In this document: in pieces, positions 16,808-26,609 of the stretch | How positions within the stretch are numbered: position 1 is the stretch's first letter | Layout: the number at the start of each line of letters is the position of its first letter | Source: Flavobacterium sp. Root935 | GTDB lineage: Bacteria > Bacteroidota > Bacteroidia > Flavobacteriales > Flavobacteriaceae | Direction: 5' to 3' | Assembly (NCBI RefSeq): GCF_001429295.1 | Contig: NZ_LMJL01000008.1 | Span: 1,014,423 to 1,074,313, forward strand | DNA length: 59,891 nt | Translations under genes and position numbers: made by a program | Notes under the pieces: model-generated | What the model saw: only the letters and a program-made list of their open reading frames with translations | Databases searched by the model: none | What the model was told of the DNA's origin: nothing

Positions 16808-16815
16808 CAAATATA
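16808..16815 (-). promoter_or_regulatory. -7 box TATATTTG of the riboswitch transcript
   Basis: TATATTTG on the minus strand is a perfect TAnnTTTG match. It would place the transcription start near 16802, about 20 bases before the aptamer. Confidence 0.6.
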
Positions 16816-17050
16816 CATACTAATTCTATCAAATTAGTAGTATTTAGTAATATTTTTTAAAATTTTATTTTAAGAGTTGCTCAAAAGCCTTTAAAACACA
16901 CTGAAAAACAATTATTTAATCCTAAAATAAATTTCAATTAATTTTTATTTTTAGAACAGAAATTCCTAATACAATAGCTTTAAATTCTTTACTGCATAAA
17001 AAAACTCATTTCGTTTTGAAATGAGTTTTTAACTTTTCTGACCGAATAAA
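16816..17050. other. AT-rich intergenic stretch
   Basis: Apart from the terminator at 16998-17030, no gene, repeat or conserved RNA was recognised between the riboswitch promoter and the small lipoprotein gene. Confidence 0.5.
16998..17030. terminator. Terminator after the small lipoprotein gene
   Basis: AAAAAACTCATTT pairs with AAATGAGTTTTT around CGTTTTG, about 20 bases beyond the stop at 17051. A- and T-runs on both sides make it bidirectional. Confidence 0.8.
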
Positions 17051-17401
17051 TTATTTATTCTTTCTTTTTTTAGCACTTTCCGTCTGCAGTTTAACACTGT
17101 CTTTTTGCACTCCTTTTGAAGGCGTGTAGGTAGACCCATCTTGTGCACTTTCTCCTGGCCCGCTTCCTCTGCCGGCTGTACTTAAAGAATCTGTATTACC
17201 ATTTGCAGATGTTGGCGTTTGAGTAGTAACAATATTGGTTGATGTAGTGGCAGTATCAGAAACTTGTTCTGTATTTGTTGTATCAAGTGGAACACTCGAA
17301 GTTTCTATTTGATCGCTGTAGCCGTCATTCTTTTTACAAGAAAACAGCAATCCAATTACAACTACAAAAAGTATGACTTTTAATTTTAATAAAGCTTTCA
17401 T
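17051..17401 (-). CDS. Small Ser/Thr-rich lipoprotein, unknown function
   Basis: This 116-residue protein has a signal peptide and lipobox (VVVIGLLFSC), so it should be lipid-anchored. The mature part is low complexity: Thr/Ser-rich from about residue 35 to 80, then Gly-rich (GRGSGPGE), and ends with a basic KKRKNK tail. No fold or catalytic motif is visible, which suggests a disordered envelope protein. It is transcribed alone, with a clear terminator downstream. Confidence 0.7.
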   Translation of the reverse strand: MKALLKLKVILFVVVIGLLFSCKKNDGYSDQIETSSVPLDTTNTEQVSDTATTSTNIVTTQTPTSANGNTDSLSTAGRGSGPGESAQDGSTYTPSKGVQKDSVKLQTESAKKRKNK

Positions 17402-17507
17402 AATAAACGTTTTAATATTTGCAAAAGCTAAGTAACTACTTATAAAGCAGTTTATTTTACAATATTTCTATTGAATTTTATATAACCGCAATTGGTTTGA
17501 TTAGCAA

Positions 17508-17543
17508 TAAAAGAGCCTGTAAATTTTGATTTACAGGCTCTTT
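17508..17543. terminator. Terminator after the TonB receptor gene
   Basis: AAAGAGCCTGTAAA pairs with TTTACAGGCTCTTT around a 6-base loop, just past the stop at 17549. Confidence 0.85.
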
Positions 17544-17548
17544 CTAAA

Positions 17549-19411
17549 TTAAAATGTAACCAATTTTACTCCTAAAGTAAACCATCTTGAAGGCAGAGGC
17601 ACCGCTCCTACTTCATAATAAGTAGCATTAAATATATTCTGCGCATCTAAAAAGATTGTAAATTTTTGAATAGATTGACTTATTCTAAAATCATTTACCC
17701 AATAAGAAGGTCCAGTAATTCTTTCGTCAAAGCGTGTTGCAAACAATACTGAAAAATCTCTGTATTGATAATCGATCGTATTTGTTATTTGATGTTTCAA
17801 CGAAGAAATAAGATACTTAGAATATACTTCGGTACGAGAACTTTCAAATTGAGAATCTAAATAAGTATATGCTAAAAGAATGTTCAATCTTGAATCTTTA
17901 GAAAAATCAAATCTGTAATTACCTCGCAAATTAATTCCGTTTGTTTTTAAATCGCCGGTGTTTTGGCTCTGCCAAGGCTGAGTGGTTAAGTTACGCATCC
18001 AATCGATGTAATTGTTTATTTTTCTGTAAAAATAATTGGCATTGAAACTTAAAGCTCTTTTATTGTATTTAAAACCAATTTCACTTTGAAAAGCATTCTC
18101 TGAATCTAAATCGGCGTTACCAATATTTCCTGTCTGCTTTAAATATAAATCTGTAAACGATGGAATTCTCTGGCTTGTTCCAACATTTCCAATGATTTTA
18201 AATGCATCTGTAATGGCATAACTAGCATCAATTCCAGGATAAACCTGCCATTTATAATCAGAATTATAATTTAAATAAGTTCCTAAATTTACGTCTAGTT
18301 TTTCTGTAAAACTTGTTCTGTATTCGGCATAGATTCCAACATTCTCACGGTCGTGATCGCCAATATTAGTAGAATGAATATTTTCATTTCTAAATTCTGC
18401 GCCAAAACCAATTTCGCCTTTAGACAATTTAACTGTCGAATTCAATTCTCCAGCGATAGAATTAGTATAATGCTGACTTCTTCCAACATTCAAATTTGAG
18501 TTTCCTAAGTAACGGTAATCATCATAATTATAGCGGTAAGTTACTCTCGGCATAATTTTCCAATTTTCTGTAATAGCATGTTTCGACTGGATATTGGCAA
18601 ATGTAGTTTGCACTATTTCGGTAGAATTTCGATCTCCAGGCGCTGCATAAAATCCGTTTGCTCCAAAGCCGTTTTTGATGTAACCTGCCGAACCTAAAAT
18701 TTCATTAGAATCATTGATCTGTACATTTCCTTGGTAGAAAATTTTATTGTTTTCAAATGCGGTATTATAACGGTAACCGTTACTTTTATCGTGCGAAGCA
18801 AAAATTAAATGCTGTTGTTTTTCTTTACCTAAAACAGCTCCTGCCTGAACACCTGTTCCGTAAAAAGTATCTCCTGTATCTTGAGTATCTTTTTCAAAAT
18901 TAGACCCCGCATAAGTACTTACCAAAAATCCAGAATCTGTTGGTTTTTTAGTTACAATATTAATTGCTCCCGTTAAACTGTTAATTCCAAAAACTCTCGC
19001 AGCTGGTCCACGCACTACTTCTATTCTTTCGATTGCTTCTACCGGAAGAGGCAGATTTAGCATATTATGAGCGGTTTGCGAATCGATTACTTTTGCTCCA
19101 TTTAGCAAAACAACCGTCTGTTCAAAACTTCCGCCATCTACACTAATATCGGCTTGAGTTCCAAACGGACCTCTTTGTCTAATGTCAACTCCGTTAGCAT
19201 ATTGTAATACTTCCTGAAGCGTTCTTCCTGGAAGTTTTTTAATGGTTTCACTTGTTATAACATACACATTTCTATTTTGTTTAGAAATTGGGGTAGTAAA
19301 ACGGTTTTCATTAATTATAACTTCCTCCATATTATTGATGGAATCTTTTTTGGTCTGCGCGTAAAAATTGGTACAAATTACTGTAAAAACAGCAAAATAG
19401 ATTTTTTTCAT
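17549..19411 (-). CDS. TonB-dependent outer-membrane receptor, BtuB-like
   Basis: The ATG at 19411 gives 620 residues with signal peptide MKKIYFAVFTVICTNFYAQ. The upstream in-frame start at 19507 would overlap the divergent MocR gene and its promoter. A TonB-box-like EEVIINENRF opens the mature protein. The plug domain spans about residues 35-155 (LPGRTLQEVLQYANGVDIRQ, IERIEVVRGPAARVFG, LTGAINIVTKK). A 22-strand-type barrel follows, ending in SRWFTLGVKLVTF with a terminal aromatic. There is no SusD partner or carboxypeptidase-like N-domain, so it resembles small-molecule receptors for vitamins or metal chelates. Its divergent neighbour is a MocR-type regulator. The ligand is unknown. Confidence 0.9.
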   Translation of the reverse strand: MKKIYFAVFTVICTNFYAQTKKDSINNMEEVIINENRFTTPISKQNRNVYVITSETIKKLPGRTLQEVLQYANGVDIRQRGPFGTQADISVDGGSFEQTVVLLNGAKVIDSQTAHNMLNLPLPVEAIERIEVVRGPAARVFGINSLTGAINIVTKKPTDSGFLVSTYAGSNFEKDTQDTGDTFYGTGVQAGAVLGKEKQQHLIFASHDKSNGYRYNTAFENNKIFYQGNVQINDSNEILGSAGYIKNGFGANGFYAAPGDRNSTEIVQTTFANIQSKHAITENWKIMPRVTYRYNYDDYRYLGNSNLNVGRSQHYTNSIAGELNSTVKLSKGEIGFGAEFRNENIHSTNIGDHDRENVGIYAEYRTSFTEKLDVNLGTYLNYNSDYKWQVYPGIDASYAITDAFKIIGNVGTSQRIPSFTDLYLKQTGNIGNADLDSENAFQSEIGFKYNKRALSFNANYFYRKINNYIDWMRNLTTQPWQSQNTGDLKTNGINLRGNYRFDFSKDSRLNILLAYTYLDSQFESSRTEVYSKYLISSLKHQITNTIDYQYRDFSVLFATRFDERITGPSYWVNDFRISQSIQKFTIFLDAQNIFNATYYEVGAVPLPSRWFTLGVKLVTF

Positions 19412-19430
19412 TTGGTTAATGTTTTTTTGG

Positions 19431-19459
19431 CAAAAGTAGTATCTTGCCGTACTAATCAA
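19431..19459 (-). promoter_or_regulatory. Promoter of TonB receptor with likely MocR operator
   Basis: On the minus strand TTG and TACTTTTG are separated by exactly 18 bases, a near-ideal Flavobacterium promoter, 19 bases upstream of the receptor ATG. On the plus strand AGTATCTTGC and AGTATACCAG are near-direct repeats over this promoter. CTTG...CAAG form a short dyad over its -33 side. This is the place expected for a MocR operator. Confidence 0.6.
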
Positions 19460-19478
19460 GTATACCAGTTTTGTAATT

Positions 19479-20975
19479 ATGGATAGTCCGGTTGAAATTC
19501 CTTTCAAAAGCTTTATTCAGCTCAAACCAGAAGAAAATACAGCGCTTTATCTTCAGATTGTTTTTGAATTTATCAAAGCCATACAAACTGGTTTTCTTCC
19601 CGAAGGAACAAAACTTCCCGGCACAAGAATACTCTGCAAAGTATTGGCTGTCAATCGCAATACATTAATTAAAGCTTTTCAGGATCTGGAATCGCAGGGA
19701 TGGATTGAAACGCTTCCGAATAAAGGAACATTTATTTTATCACAGCAAAAACAAAAAAAACAAATTGAATATACTGTTGTAAAAGACCAAAATCAATCTG
19801 AATTAAATACTGGTTTTACATTTCAGCGTTCTACGATTCTCGAAAATCCAATAGAAATTAGTAATCTGCCTTATCAATTTAATGATGGAATGCCAGATTT
19901 GCGATTGGTACAAACAGATGTTCTCGCAAGACTTTACGTTTCCAAATTAAAGAGACGAAAAACTTCCAAAACATACGAACAAATTCAGCTGCGTTCCCAC
20001 TTAAATTTTAAAACCCATTTTTCCAATTATTTAAATCTTACTAGAGGAATTCGAATTTCGACTTCAAACCTGCTCACAGCCAGCAGTCACGAAATCAGTT
20101 TATATCTGGTAACAAAAGTACTTATCAGTCCTGGCGATAAAGTTGTGGTGGCTTCTCCCGGTTACTACATGTCTAATATGACTTTGACCAATACTGGAGC
20201 GCAGATTATTTCTATTCCAGTAAATGAAGACGGAATTGATACCAAACGACTAAAAGAAATCTGCGAAACTTCTGCAATTAGAGTGTTGTATCTTACTTCC
20301 AATTACCATTATCCTACGACAATTTTACTGAGTGCTAAAAAGAGAATTGAAGTTTTGGAATTGGCGAATCAGTATGGATTTGTGATTCTCGAAGATGATT
20401 ATGACTTTGATTTTCATTATGATAATAATCCTGTTTTGCCGTTGGCAGCATTTGATTCTAATCAGCGTGTGGTTTACATAGGATCTTTTGGAAAATCACT
20501 TCCTTCGAGATTTAGCTATGGTTTTGTTGCTGCACCATCTGAATTTATTAAAGAACTGGAAAAACATCAAAACATCCTTGAACCTGGAATTGATGTTATT
20601 AAAGAACAGGTTTTAACCGATTGGATTACTGAAGGAGAGGTACATCGGCTTTCTAAAAAAAATAAAAAAATCTACAAAGAACGCAGAGACTATTTTGTTT
20701 CATTACTTAATGAAAAACTAAAAGGCAAAATTAAATTTAAAGTACCGCCGAGAGGTTTAGCCATTTGGGTAGAATGGCTTCCTGATTTTAACCTCATAAA
20801 ATTTCAGAAAGAATGCTCTACAAACGGATTATTCCTTCCGAAAACCATTTTGTACCAAACCAAAGATCTTACTGCAACCCGTTTAGGATTTGGAAATTTG
20901 GAGCCAGAAGAAATGGAAAAAGCCGTAACAATATTAAGCACAAGTCTGGAAGCTACAGTTTCTTCCCACAACTAA
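19479..20975 (+). CDS. MocR-family transcriptional regulator (GntR HTH + PLP aminotransferase)
   Basis: This 498-residue fusion has an N-terminal GntR winged helix at about residues 25-90 (LPGTRILCKVLAVNRNTLIK, WIETLPNKGTF). A class I aminotransferase-fold domain follows, with PLP lysine K339 in GSFGKSLPSRFSYGF. LEDDYDFDFHYD near residue 306 supplies the cofactor aspartate. MocR/PdxR proteins sense PLP or amino-substituted ligands and often control a divergent gene, here the TonB receptor 68 bases away. The TonB pairing suggests control of uptake of a vitamin B6-like or amine compound, but this is inference from position. Confidence 0.92.
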   Translation: MDSPVEIPFKSFIQLKPEENTALYLQIVFEFIKAIQTGFLPEGTKLPGTRILCKVLAVNRNTLIKAFQDLESQGWIETLPNKGTFILSQQKQKKQIEYTVVKDQNQSELNTGFTFQRSTILENPIEISNLPYQFNDGMPDLRLVQTDVLARLYVSKLKRRKTSKTYEQIQLRSHLNFKTHFSNYLNLTRGIRISTSNLLTASSHEISLYLVTKVLISPGDKVVVASPGYYMSNMTLTNTGAQIISIPVNEDGIDTKRLKEICETSAIRVLYLTSNYHYPTTILLSAKKRIEVLELANQYGFVILEDDYDFDFHYDNNPVLPLAAFDSNQRVVYIGSFGKSLPSRFSYGFVAAPSEFIKELEKHQNILEPGIDVIKEQVLTDWITEGEVHRLSKKNKKIYKERRDYFVSLLNEKLKGKIKFKVPPRGLAIWVEWLPDFNLIKFQKECSTNGLFLPKTILYQTKDLTATRLGFGNLEPEEMEKAVTILSTSLEATVSSHN

Positions 20976-21091
20976 TTTGAACAAGTATCTCATATACTGA
21001 CAATTATGTAATTTGTAATTCTAATCCTATAAGCAGAAAAGGTATTTGGAAACTAACTTTGGTATCAATTAGTCTCTAAATCACCTATATC

Positions 21092-21547
21092 ATGCTTTAT
21101 ACTATTTTACAACTATTATTAGTATCTATTGCGGCAACATCTGCCATGACATGGTTTAGTTATGCAATGTCTAAAAATTTCAGGGAATTGTATAAAGAGC
21201 CGGTACTCTTGAGTTACGCTATTGACAAAATGAAAATTGAACTTTCAACACAAGCAAAAATAAATTGGGGATGGATATTGCATTATGCAATTGGTTTTTT
21301 ATTTGTAGTTGGATATCACATTATTTGGGTAAAGAATATTGCACCAATTACACCGTTAACTGCTCTTATCTTAGGCGCTATCAGCGGTATAATTGGCATA
21401 ATCAGCTGGATAATCATTTTTAAAATGACCCATCATCAACCCCCAATTGATTTTAGAGGTTATTATATTCAGCTGTTCTTTGCCCATATAATTTTTGCTG
21501 TTGTTGCGACTGCACTTTATGCTATTATGTTAACCCTGATAATCTAA
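21092..21547 (+). CDS. Four-helix membrane protein next to ligD
   Basis: This 151-residue protein has about four hydrophobic segments (ILQLLLVSIAATSAMTWF; ILHYAIGFLFVVGYHIIW; ALILGAISGIIGIISWIIIF; LFFAHIIFAVVATALYAIML). MTHHQPP is a notable His-rich stretch near residue 113. No named family is recognised with certainty. Its stop is 8 bases before the LigD ATG on the same strand, so the two are almost certainly co-transcribed. A link to DNA repair is by position only. Confidence 0.75.
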   Translation: MLYTILQLLLVSIAATSAMTWFSYAMSKNFRELYKEPVLLSYAIDKMKIELSTQAKINWGWILHYAIGFLFVVGYHIIWVKNIAPITPLTALILGAISGIIGIISWIIIFKMTHHQPPIDFRGYYIQLFFAHIIFAVVATALYAIMLTLII

Positions 21548-21555
21548 GAAAACTT

Positions 21556-24117
21556 ATGTCACTGTCTAAATACAACCAAAAAAGGGATTTTAAACAAACA
21601 CGTGAGCCCAAAGGAGAAATCGAAAAATCGGCTGACAAGTTAATTTTTGTGGTGCAGAAACACGCCGCATCACATTTGCATTATGATTTTAGGTTAGAAA
21701 TGAATGGTGTTTTAAAAAGCTGGGCAGTTCCAAAAGGACCGTCAATGGATCCTGAAGTAAAACGTCTTGCTATGATGGTTGAAGATCATCCTTATAGTTA
21801 TAAAGATTTTGAAGGCACTATTCCGGAAGGAAATTATGGGGCAGGAAATGTGATTGTATGGGATAATGGAACTTATACTTCTGATGAAAAAACAGCATCT
21901 GATGAAAAACAATTACTGGCCGATTTTAAAAAAGGACGTTTAAGTTTTATTCTAAAAGGAAAAAAACTAAAAGGAGAATTTTCTCTGGTAAAACTTCACG
22001 GAAAGCAGGAAAATGCCTGGCTGTTGATTAAAAAACACGACAAATACGCTTCTGATTCTGATGTTTTAGAAAACGATAAATCCGTGATTTCTAAAAGAAC
22101 TCTGGATGAATTAGAAAAGAGATCTGAAAAGTTAATTTCTAAATCGGAAGAAAAAAGTAAAACTAAAAGTGCCGTAAAAAAAAAGCCTAAAGCAAAAACT
22201 GCCGAAGCAGGATTCTTAAAACCTATGCTTGCCAATATAACTGAAAAACCTTTTGACGATGAAGAGTGGATTTTTGAAAACAAATATGACGGTTATCGTA
22301 CAATTGCTGTAGTTAATCCACCAAGTGTAGAATTATTTAGTAGAAATAAAATTTCGTTTGACTCTAATTTTAAACCAATTGCAGAAGAATTAAAAAAAAT
22401 AGATCATACTGTCATTCTCGATGGCGAAGTTGTAGTTGAAAATGATGCTGGACGTGCGGACTTTCAAATGCTTCAAAATTATCTTAAAACCGGCATTGGC
22501 AATTTAAAATATTATGTTTTTGATTTACTGAATCTTGACGGAAATTCAATAACCGACTTATCTCTTCTTGACCGAAAAGAACTGCTTAAAATCTTATTTA
22601 ATAAATATGATTTTTCGAATATTTTTTATTCTGAACATACAATCGGCGATGGAATCAAACAATTTGAAAATGCCAGAAAAAGTAACAGCGAAGGCATTAT
22701 CGCTAAAAAAGCAGACAGCTCATATTCCGTAGGAAACAGAAGTAATAATTGGCTGAAAATTAAAATTTCTAACGAAGAAGAAGCTATCATTATTGGAGTT
22801 ACAGAACCTAAAAATTCCAGAAAATATTTTGGTGCAATTTTGCTTGGGCAGTACAACGAAAAAGAACTACAATTTATTGGAAAATGCGGCACCGGTTTTA
22901 CAGAATCGGTTTTAAAAGAACTTTATACCAAATTACAGCCTCTTTTTATTGATAAGTCACCACTTAAGGAAAAAGTGCCTTTACGCGACAAAATTCAATG
23001 GGTTAAGCCCAAAGTGGTTTGTCAGGTAAAATATTCTGAATGGACGCAGGACAAAAATTTAAGACATCCGGTTTATTTAGGATTGAGAATAGACAAAAAA
23101 GCCAGCGAAGTAAATTTCATTGGCAATATCAAAAAGAATAAAAAAACCAATGATAATACAACTGCAATGGAAGATTTAAAAGAACATAAAACTGAAAATG
23201 ATTATGATTTGAAAATTGGTAAAACGACTTTGCATTTAACCAATCAAAACAAAATTTATTTTCCTAAAGACGGAATTACTAAAGGCGATGTCGTTCAATA
23301 TTATAATGAAGTGGCGCCGCTTATGCTGCCGTATTTAAAAGACCGACCAGAATCTATGAATCGTTTTCCAAACGGAATTGATTCTCCTAGTTTTTATCAA
23401 AAAGATATTGATTTGGACAAAACGCCAAAATGGCTGAAAACCAAAAAAATATTTTCTGAATCTAATGATGCCGATGTGAATTATTTGATTTGTAACGATA
23501 AAGAAACGCTTTTGTATATGGCAAATCTAGGCTGTATAGAAATGAATCCGTGGAACTCGACTATAAAACATATTCAAAATCCAGACTGGCTGGTAATCGA
23601 TTTAGATCCTGCCACAGAAAATGATTTCCCATTAGTGGTACAAACAGCATTAGTGGTAAAAGAAGTGATGGATGAATTGGAAACGGAATGTCTTTGCAAA
23701 ACTTCTGGCGCTACTGGACTTCATATTTATATTCCGCTTGGAGCACAGTACGATTATGATTCGATTAAAATTTTAGCCGAATTAATTGCGAAAGAAGTTC
23801 ATGCAAGACTTCCAAAAATTACGTCGATTGAACGAAGCATCAAAAAAAGAAAAAACAAATTATATATAGATTTTCTGCAAAACCGCCGCGGGCAAACTTT
23901 GGCTGCGCCTTATTCTGTTCGTCCAAAACCAGGCGCTACAGTTTCGACACCTTTAGAATGGAGTGAAGTCACAGAAAAACTGCATCCTTCACAATTTACT
24001 ATTAAAAATGTATTGAGTCGTTTTGAGAAAAAAGGTGATTTGTGGAAACCTATTTTATCAAAAGGAGCCAATATTAAAAAGATTATTTTAAAGCTGGAAG
24101 AAAAACAAAACAGCTAA
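21556..24117 (+). CDS. ligD: DNA ligase D (phosphoesterase-ligase-polymerase)
   Basis: This 853-residue multifunctional enzyme performs end processing, gap filling and sealing in bacterial non-homologous end joining. Domains run phosphoesterase, ligase, polymerase. The N-terminal 3'-phosphoesterase core is at about 10-165 ([24 protein letters not shown]). The ATP-dependent ligase has adenylated lysine K243 in [11 protein letters not shown], then DGEVV, with its OB fold to about 530. The archaeo-eukaryotic primase-type polymerase lies at about 555-853 with metal ligands D682 and D684 (VIDLDP). The linker at 190-215 is Lys-rich. It pairs with the Ku gene, which converges and overlaps its stop codon. 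Confidence 0.97.
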   Translation: MSLSKYNQKRDFKQTREPKGEIEKSADKLIFVVQKHAASHLHYDFRLEMNGVLKSWAVPKGPSMDPEVKRLAMMVEDHPYSYKDFEGTIPEGNYGAGNVIVWDNGTYTSDEKTASDEKQLLADFKKGRLSFILKGKKLKGEFSLVKLHGKQENAWLLIKKHDKYASDSDVLENDKSVISKRTLDELEKRSEKLISKSEEKSKTKSAVKKKPKAKTAEAGFLKPMLANITEKPFDDEEWIFENKYDGYRTIAVVNPPSVELFSRNKISFDSNFKPIAEELKKIDHTVILDGEVVVENDAGRADFQMLQNYLKTGIGNLKYYVFDLLNLDGNSITDLSLLDRKELLKILFNKYDFSNIFYSEHTIGDGIKQFENARKSNSEGIIAKKADSSYSVGNRSNNWLKIKISNEEEAIIIGVTEPKNSRKYFGAILLGQYNEKELQFIGKCGTGFTESVLKELYTKLQPLFIDKSPLKEKVPLRDKIQWVKPKVVCQVKYSEWTQDKNLRHPVYLGLRIDKKASEVNFIGNIKKNKKTNDNTTAMEDLKEHKTENDYDLKIGKTTLHLTNQNKIYFPKDGITKGDVVQYYNEVAPLMLPYLKDRPESMNRFPNGIDSPSFYQKDIDLDKTPKWLKTKKIFSESNDADVNYLICNDKETLLYMANLGCIEMNPWNSTIKHIQNPDWLVIDLDPATENDFPLVVQTALVVKEVMDELETECLCKTSGATGLHIYIPLGAQYDYDSIKILAELIAKEVHARLPKITSIERSIKKRKNKLYIDFLQNRRGQTLAAPYSVRPKPGATVSTPLEWSEVTEKLHPSQFTIKNVLSRFEKKGDLWKPILSKGANIKKIILKLEEKQNS

Positions 24118-24893
24118 GATGATTTTTTCTTTTTAGTTTCGAGACTTGCTTTTAGCATTTCCATTAAGTCGTCACTTTGTTTGTGCACGACTTTAAGTTT
24201 TGGAGAAGCTTTTTGTGGTTTTCCTTTGGCTTTCTTTTTAATAATGTCCAAAAGTTTGGCAGTATATTCGTCTTTAAATCCTGTAATATCAAATTTCTCT
24301 GTAAGCTGATCGATAAGTTTTTCGGCCATATCCATTTCTTTTGTAGATTTTTTCGACATTGGCGGTAATTTTAATTCACTTGTACTTCTAATTTCCTGTT
24401 CAAACCGAATTCGATTTAAAACAATTACGTCTTTATAAGGTTTTAAAATCGCAAGACTTTCTTTATTTCTTAAAACAAAACGTGTTACCCCGACTTTTCC
24501 TGAAGCCTGAAGCGCGTCACGAAGCAGTCCGTAAGCATTCATTGCACCTTTGTCTGGTTCAAGATAATACGGCTGTTCATAGTAAATACTTTGAATTTCT
24601 TTCTCAAGAACAAAACTTTCAATATCGATAGTTTTTGTTTTGATGGCATCTGCGGCTTCAAAGTCTGAATCGTCTAAAATGACATATTTATCGTCAATTT
24701 TATATCCTTTGACAATATTAGCAAAATCGACTTCTTTACCCGTGCTTTCATTCACACGCTTAAACTTGATATTTGCATGGTCTTTTTTATCCAGCATATC
24801 CATATCAAGGCTGCTTTCCTCAACTGCCGAAAACATTTTAATTGGAATATTAATTAAACCAAAACTTACCGAACCTGTCCAAATTGATCTCAT
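24114..24893 (-). CDS. ku: Ku end-binding protein for NHEJ
   Basis: This 259-residue bacterial Ku homodimer subunit begins [20 protein letters not shown], the hallmark N-terminus. The core includes [12 protein letters not shown] and [13 protein letters not shown]. The C-terminal tail is Lys-rich ([18 protein letters not shown]), as in Ku proteins that recruit LigD and bind DNA ends. Its stop codon CTA/TAG and the LigD stop overlap by 4 bases in opposite directions, with no terminator between them. It is transcribed convergently with LigD rather than in one operon. Confidence 0.97.
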   Translation of the reverse strand: MRSIWTGSVSFGLINIPIKMFSAVEESSLDMDMLDKKDHANIKFKRVNESTGKEVDFANIVKGYKIDDKYVILDDSDFEAADAIKTKTIDIESFVLEKEIQSIYYEQPYYLEPDKGAMNAYGLLRDALQASGKVGVTRFVLRNKESLAILKPYKDVIVLNRIRFEQEIRSTSELKLPPMSKKSTKEMDMAEKLIDQLTEKFDITGFKDEYTAKLLDIIKKKAKGKPQKASPKLKVVHKQSDDLMEMLKASLETKKKKSS

Positions 24894-25034
24894 GATTATT
24901 GCTTTAGAAATATCTCTCTAAATTAAATGATAAAGGATCTATAAACGTTACAAAATCAACCCGTTATTTTATAAAGTTATGAGTTATGAATTATGAGTTA
25001 TGGGCGAAATCATAATTAATAATTAATAATTCAC

Positions 25035-25090
25035 AATTCATAATTAACAATTCATAATTAACAATTCATAATTAACAATTAATAATTAAC
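25035..25090. repeat. Tandem array of a 14-bp AT-rich unit
   Basis: Three perfect copies of AATTCATAATTAAC are followed by one variant (AATTAATAATTAAC) and partial units, directly beyond the metQ stop codon at 25097. Degenerate copies extend left to about 24975 (ATGAGTTATGAATTATGAG). It resembles the array at 51-110 and may act as a simple-sequence 3' spacer. Confidence 0.8.
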
Positions 25091-25096
25091 AATTAA

Positions 25097-25909
25097 TTAC
25101 CAGCCTTTAACAGCTCCACCTTTAAATTCTTGCTCAGCAGCTTTTTCTACTTCAGCAGATTGGAACGCTTGTAAAAACTGTTTTACTTTTTCTTCGTTTT
25201 TATTGTCTTCACGGCTTACCACTAAATTTACATACGGAGAATCTTTATCTTCAACAAATAAAGCATCGCGGGAAGGAACTAATCCTGCTGCAGAAGCAAA
25301 AGTATTATTGATAATAGCGATAGATACATTTTCGTCGTCTAAGGCACGAGGCAATTGCGGTGCTTCTAATTCTAAAATTTTCAAATTTTTAGGATTACTA
25401 ACAATGTCTGTAACTTTAGGAAGTAAACCAACGCCGTCTTTCAATTTCAACAATCCGTTTTTCTGCAAAAGCAATAAAGAACGCCCGCCGTTTGTTGGAT
25501 CATTCGGAATAATGATTGTGCTTTCGTTTTTCAATTCTGAAAGACTTTTTATTTTTTTAGAATACGCTGCAATTGGGTAAACAAATGTTTTTCCGATGAT
25601 CGCCAATTTGTAACCGCGCTGTTTAGATTGTTCGTCTAAATATGGTTTGTGCTGAAAAGCATTCGCATCAATATCTCCTTGGCTCAAAGCTTCGTTTGGA
25701 ATAACATAATCGTTAAAAGAAACCAATTCCACTTCTAAACCGTATTTTTCTTTTGCTACTTTTTTAGCTGCTTCGGCTACTTTTAATTCTGGGCCGGAAG
25801 CCACACCAACTTTTATAAAATGCGGATCATTGTTTTTGCTTTTTCCGCAATTTGCTACAACAAGAGCTAAAGCTAAAATTCCGGCTGTTTTCAAGAAATT
25901 TATTTTCAT
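25097..25909 (-). CDS. metQ: MetQ methionine-binding lipoprotein
   Basis: This 270-residue solute-binding protein of the NlpA/MetQ family begins with a signal and lipobox (LALALVVANC). Family signatures include IKVGVASGPE, FNDYVIPNEALSQGDIDANA, FQHKPYLDEQ and VVSREDNKN near residues 215-230. It captures L- or D-methionine and delivers it to MetI. It is the last gene of the metN-metI-metQ operon, 46 bases after MetI. The 14-bp AT repeat array lies directly after its stop codon. Confidence 0.95.
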   Translation of the reverse strand: MKINFLKTAGILALALVVANCGKSKNNDPHFIKVGVASGPELKVAEAAKKVAKEKYGLEVELVSFNDYVIPNEALSQGDIDANAFQHKPYLDEQSKQRGYKLAIIGKTFVYPIAAYSKKIKSLSELKNESTIIIPNDPTNGGRSLLLLQKNGLLKLKDGVGLLPKVTDIVSNPKNLKILELEAPQLPRALDDENVSIAIINNTFASAAGLVPSRDALFVEDKDSPYVNLVVSREDNKNEEKVKQFLQAFQSAEVEKAAEQEFKGGAVKGW

Positions 25910-25955
25910 GACAATTCTATTTTTAAATTTTTAATTCTAATTTTTTAATTGATAA

Positions 25956-26609
25956 TTATCTGTGATCAAATCGTTTTGATAATCTGTCTCCTGCAAACTG
26001 AATCAGGAATACTAATATTACCAGTAATGCCAAAACCGAATTCATTGTAACAGCATCATAACCAATATATCCGTACTGATAGCCCACTTGTCCAAGTCCG
26101 CCCGCACCAACAGCGCCGCCCATTGCAGAATAACCTACAAGCGTGATTAACGTAATCGATGCAGCGTTTATTAATGAAGGTAAAGCCTCTGGAAGTAATA
26201 CTTTGTAAACTATTTGAAGAGGAGTTGCTCCTAAAGCTCTTGCCGCTTCAATTAATCCTGAAGGAAGACTTAACAAACTGTTTTCGACTAATCTGGCGAT
26301 AAATGGAGCCGCTCCTATACTTAACGGTACTAATGCCGCACTAACACCAATTGAAGTTCCTACAAGGGCGCGTGTAAACGGAATCATCCAAACGATTAAA
26401 ATAATGAATGGAATCGAACGAAAAATATTTACTAAAACAGATAATGTCCTGTTTAAAGCAGGCTGTTCTAAAATTTGATTTTTACGAGTAAGAAAAAGTA
26501 AAATTCCTGTTGGAAGCCCCAGTAAAAAACCGAAAAATCCCGATACAAAAGTCATAACAATGGTTTCCCATGTTCCTTTTAACAATAATTCTATAATGGA
26601 ATCAGACAT
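25956..26609 (-). CDS. metI: MetI methionine ABC transporter permease
   Basis: This 217-residue inner-membrane permease has about five membrane segments ([39 protein letters not shown]). The EAA loop is [20 protein letters not shown] at about residues 139-158, the site that docks MetN. The start overlaps the end of the MetN gene by 8 bases, indicating translational coupling. The operon order N-I-Q matches other metNIQ loci. Confidence 0.95.
   Translation of the reverse strand: MSDSIIELLLKGTWETIVMTFVSGFFGFLLGLPTGILLFLTRKNQILEQPALNRTLSVLVNIFRSIPFIILIVWMIPFTRALVGTSIGVSAALVPLSIGAAPFIARLVENSLLSLPSGLIEAARALGATPLQIVYKVLLPEALPSLINAASITLITLVGYSAMGGAVGAGGLGQVGYQYGYIGYDAVTMNSVLALLVILVFLIQFAGDRLSKRFDHR

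Noticed and set aside
24960..25096. CRISPR-like array near metQ
   Set aside because: The repeats are 14 bases, contiguous and AT-only with no spacers, and there are no cas genes.
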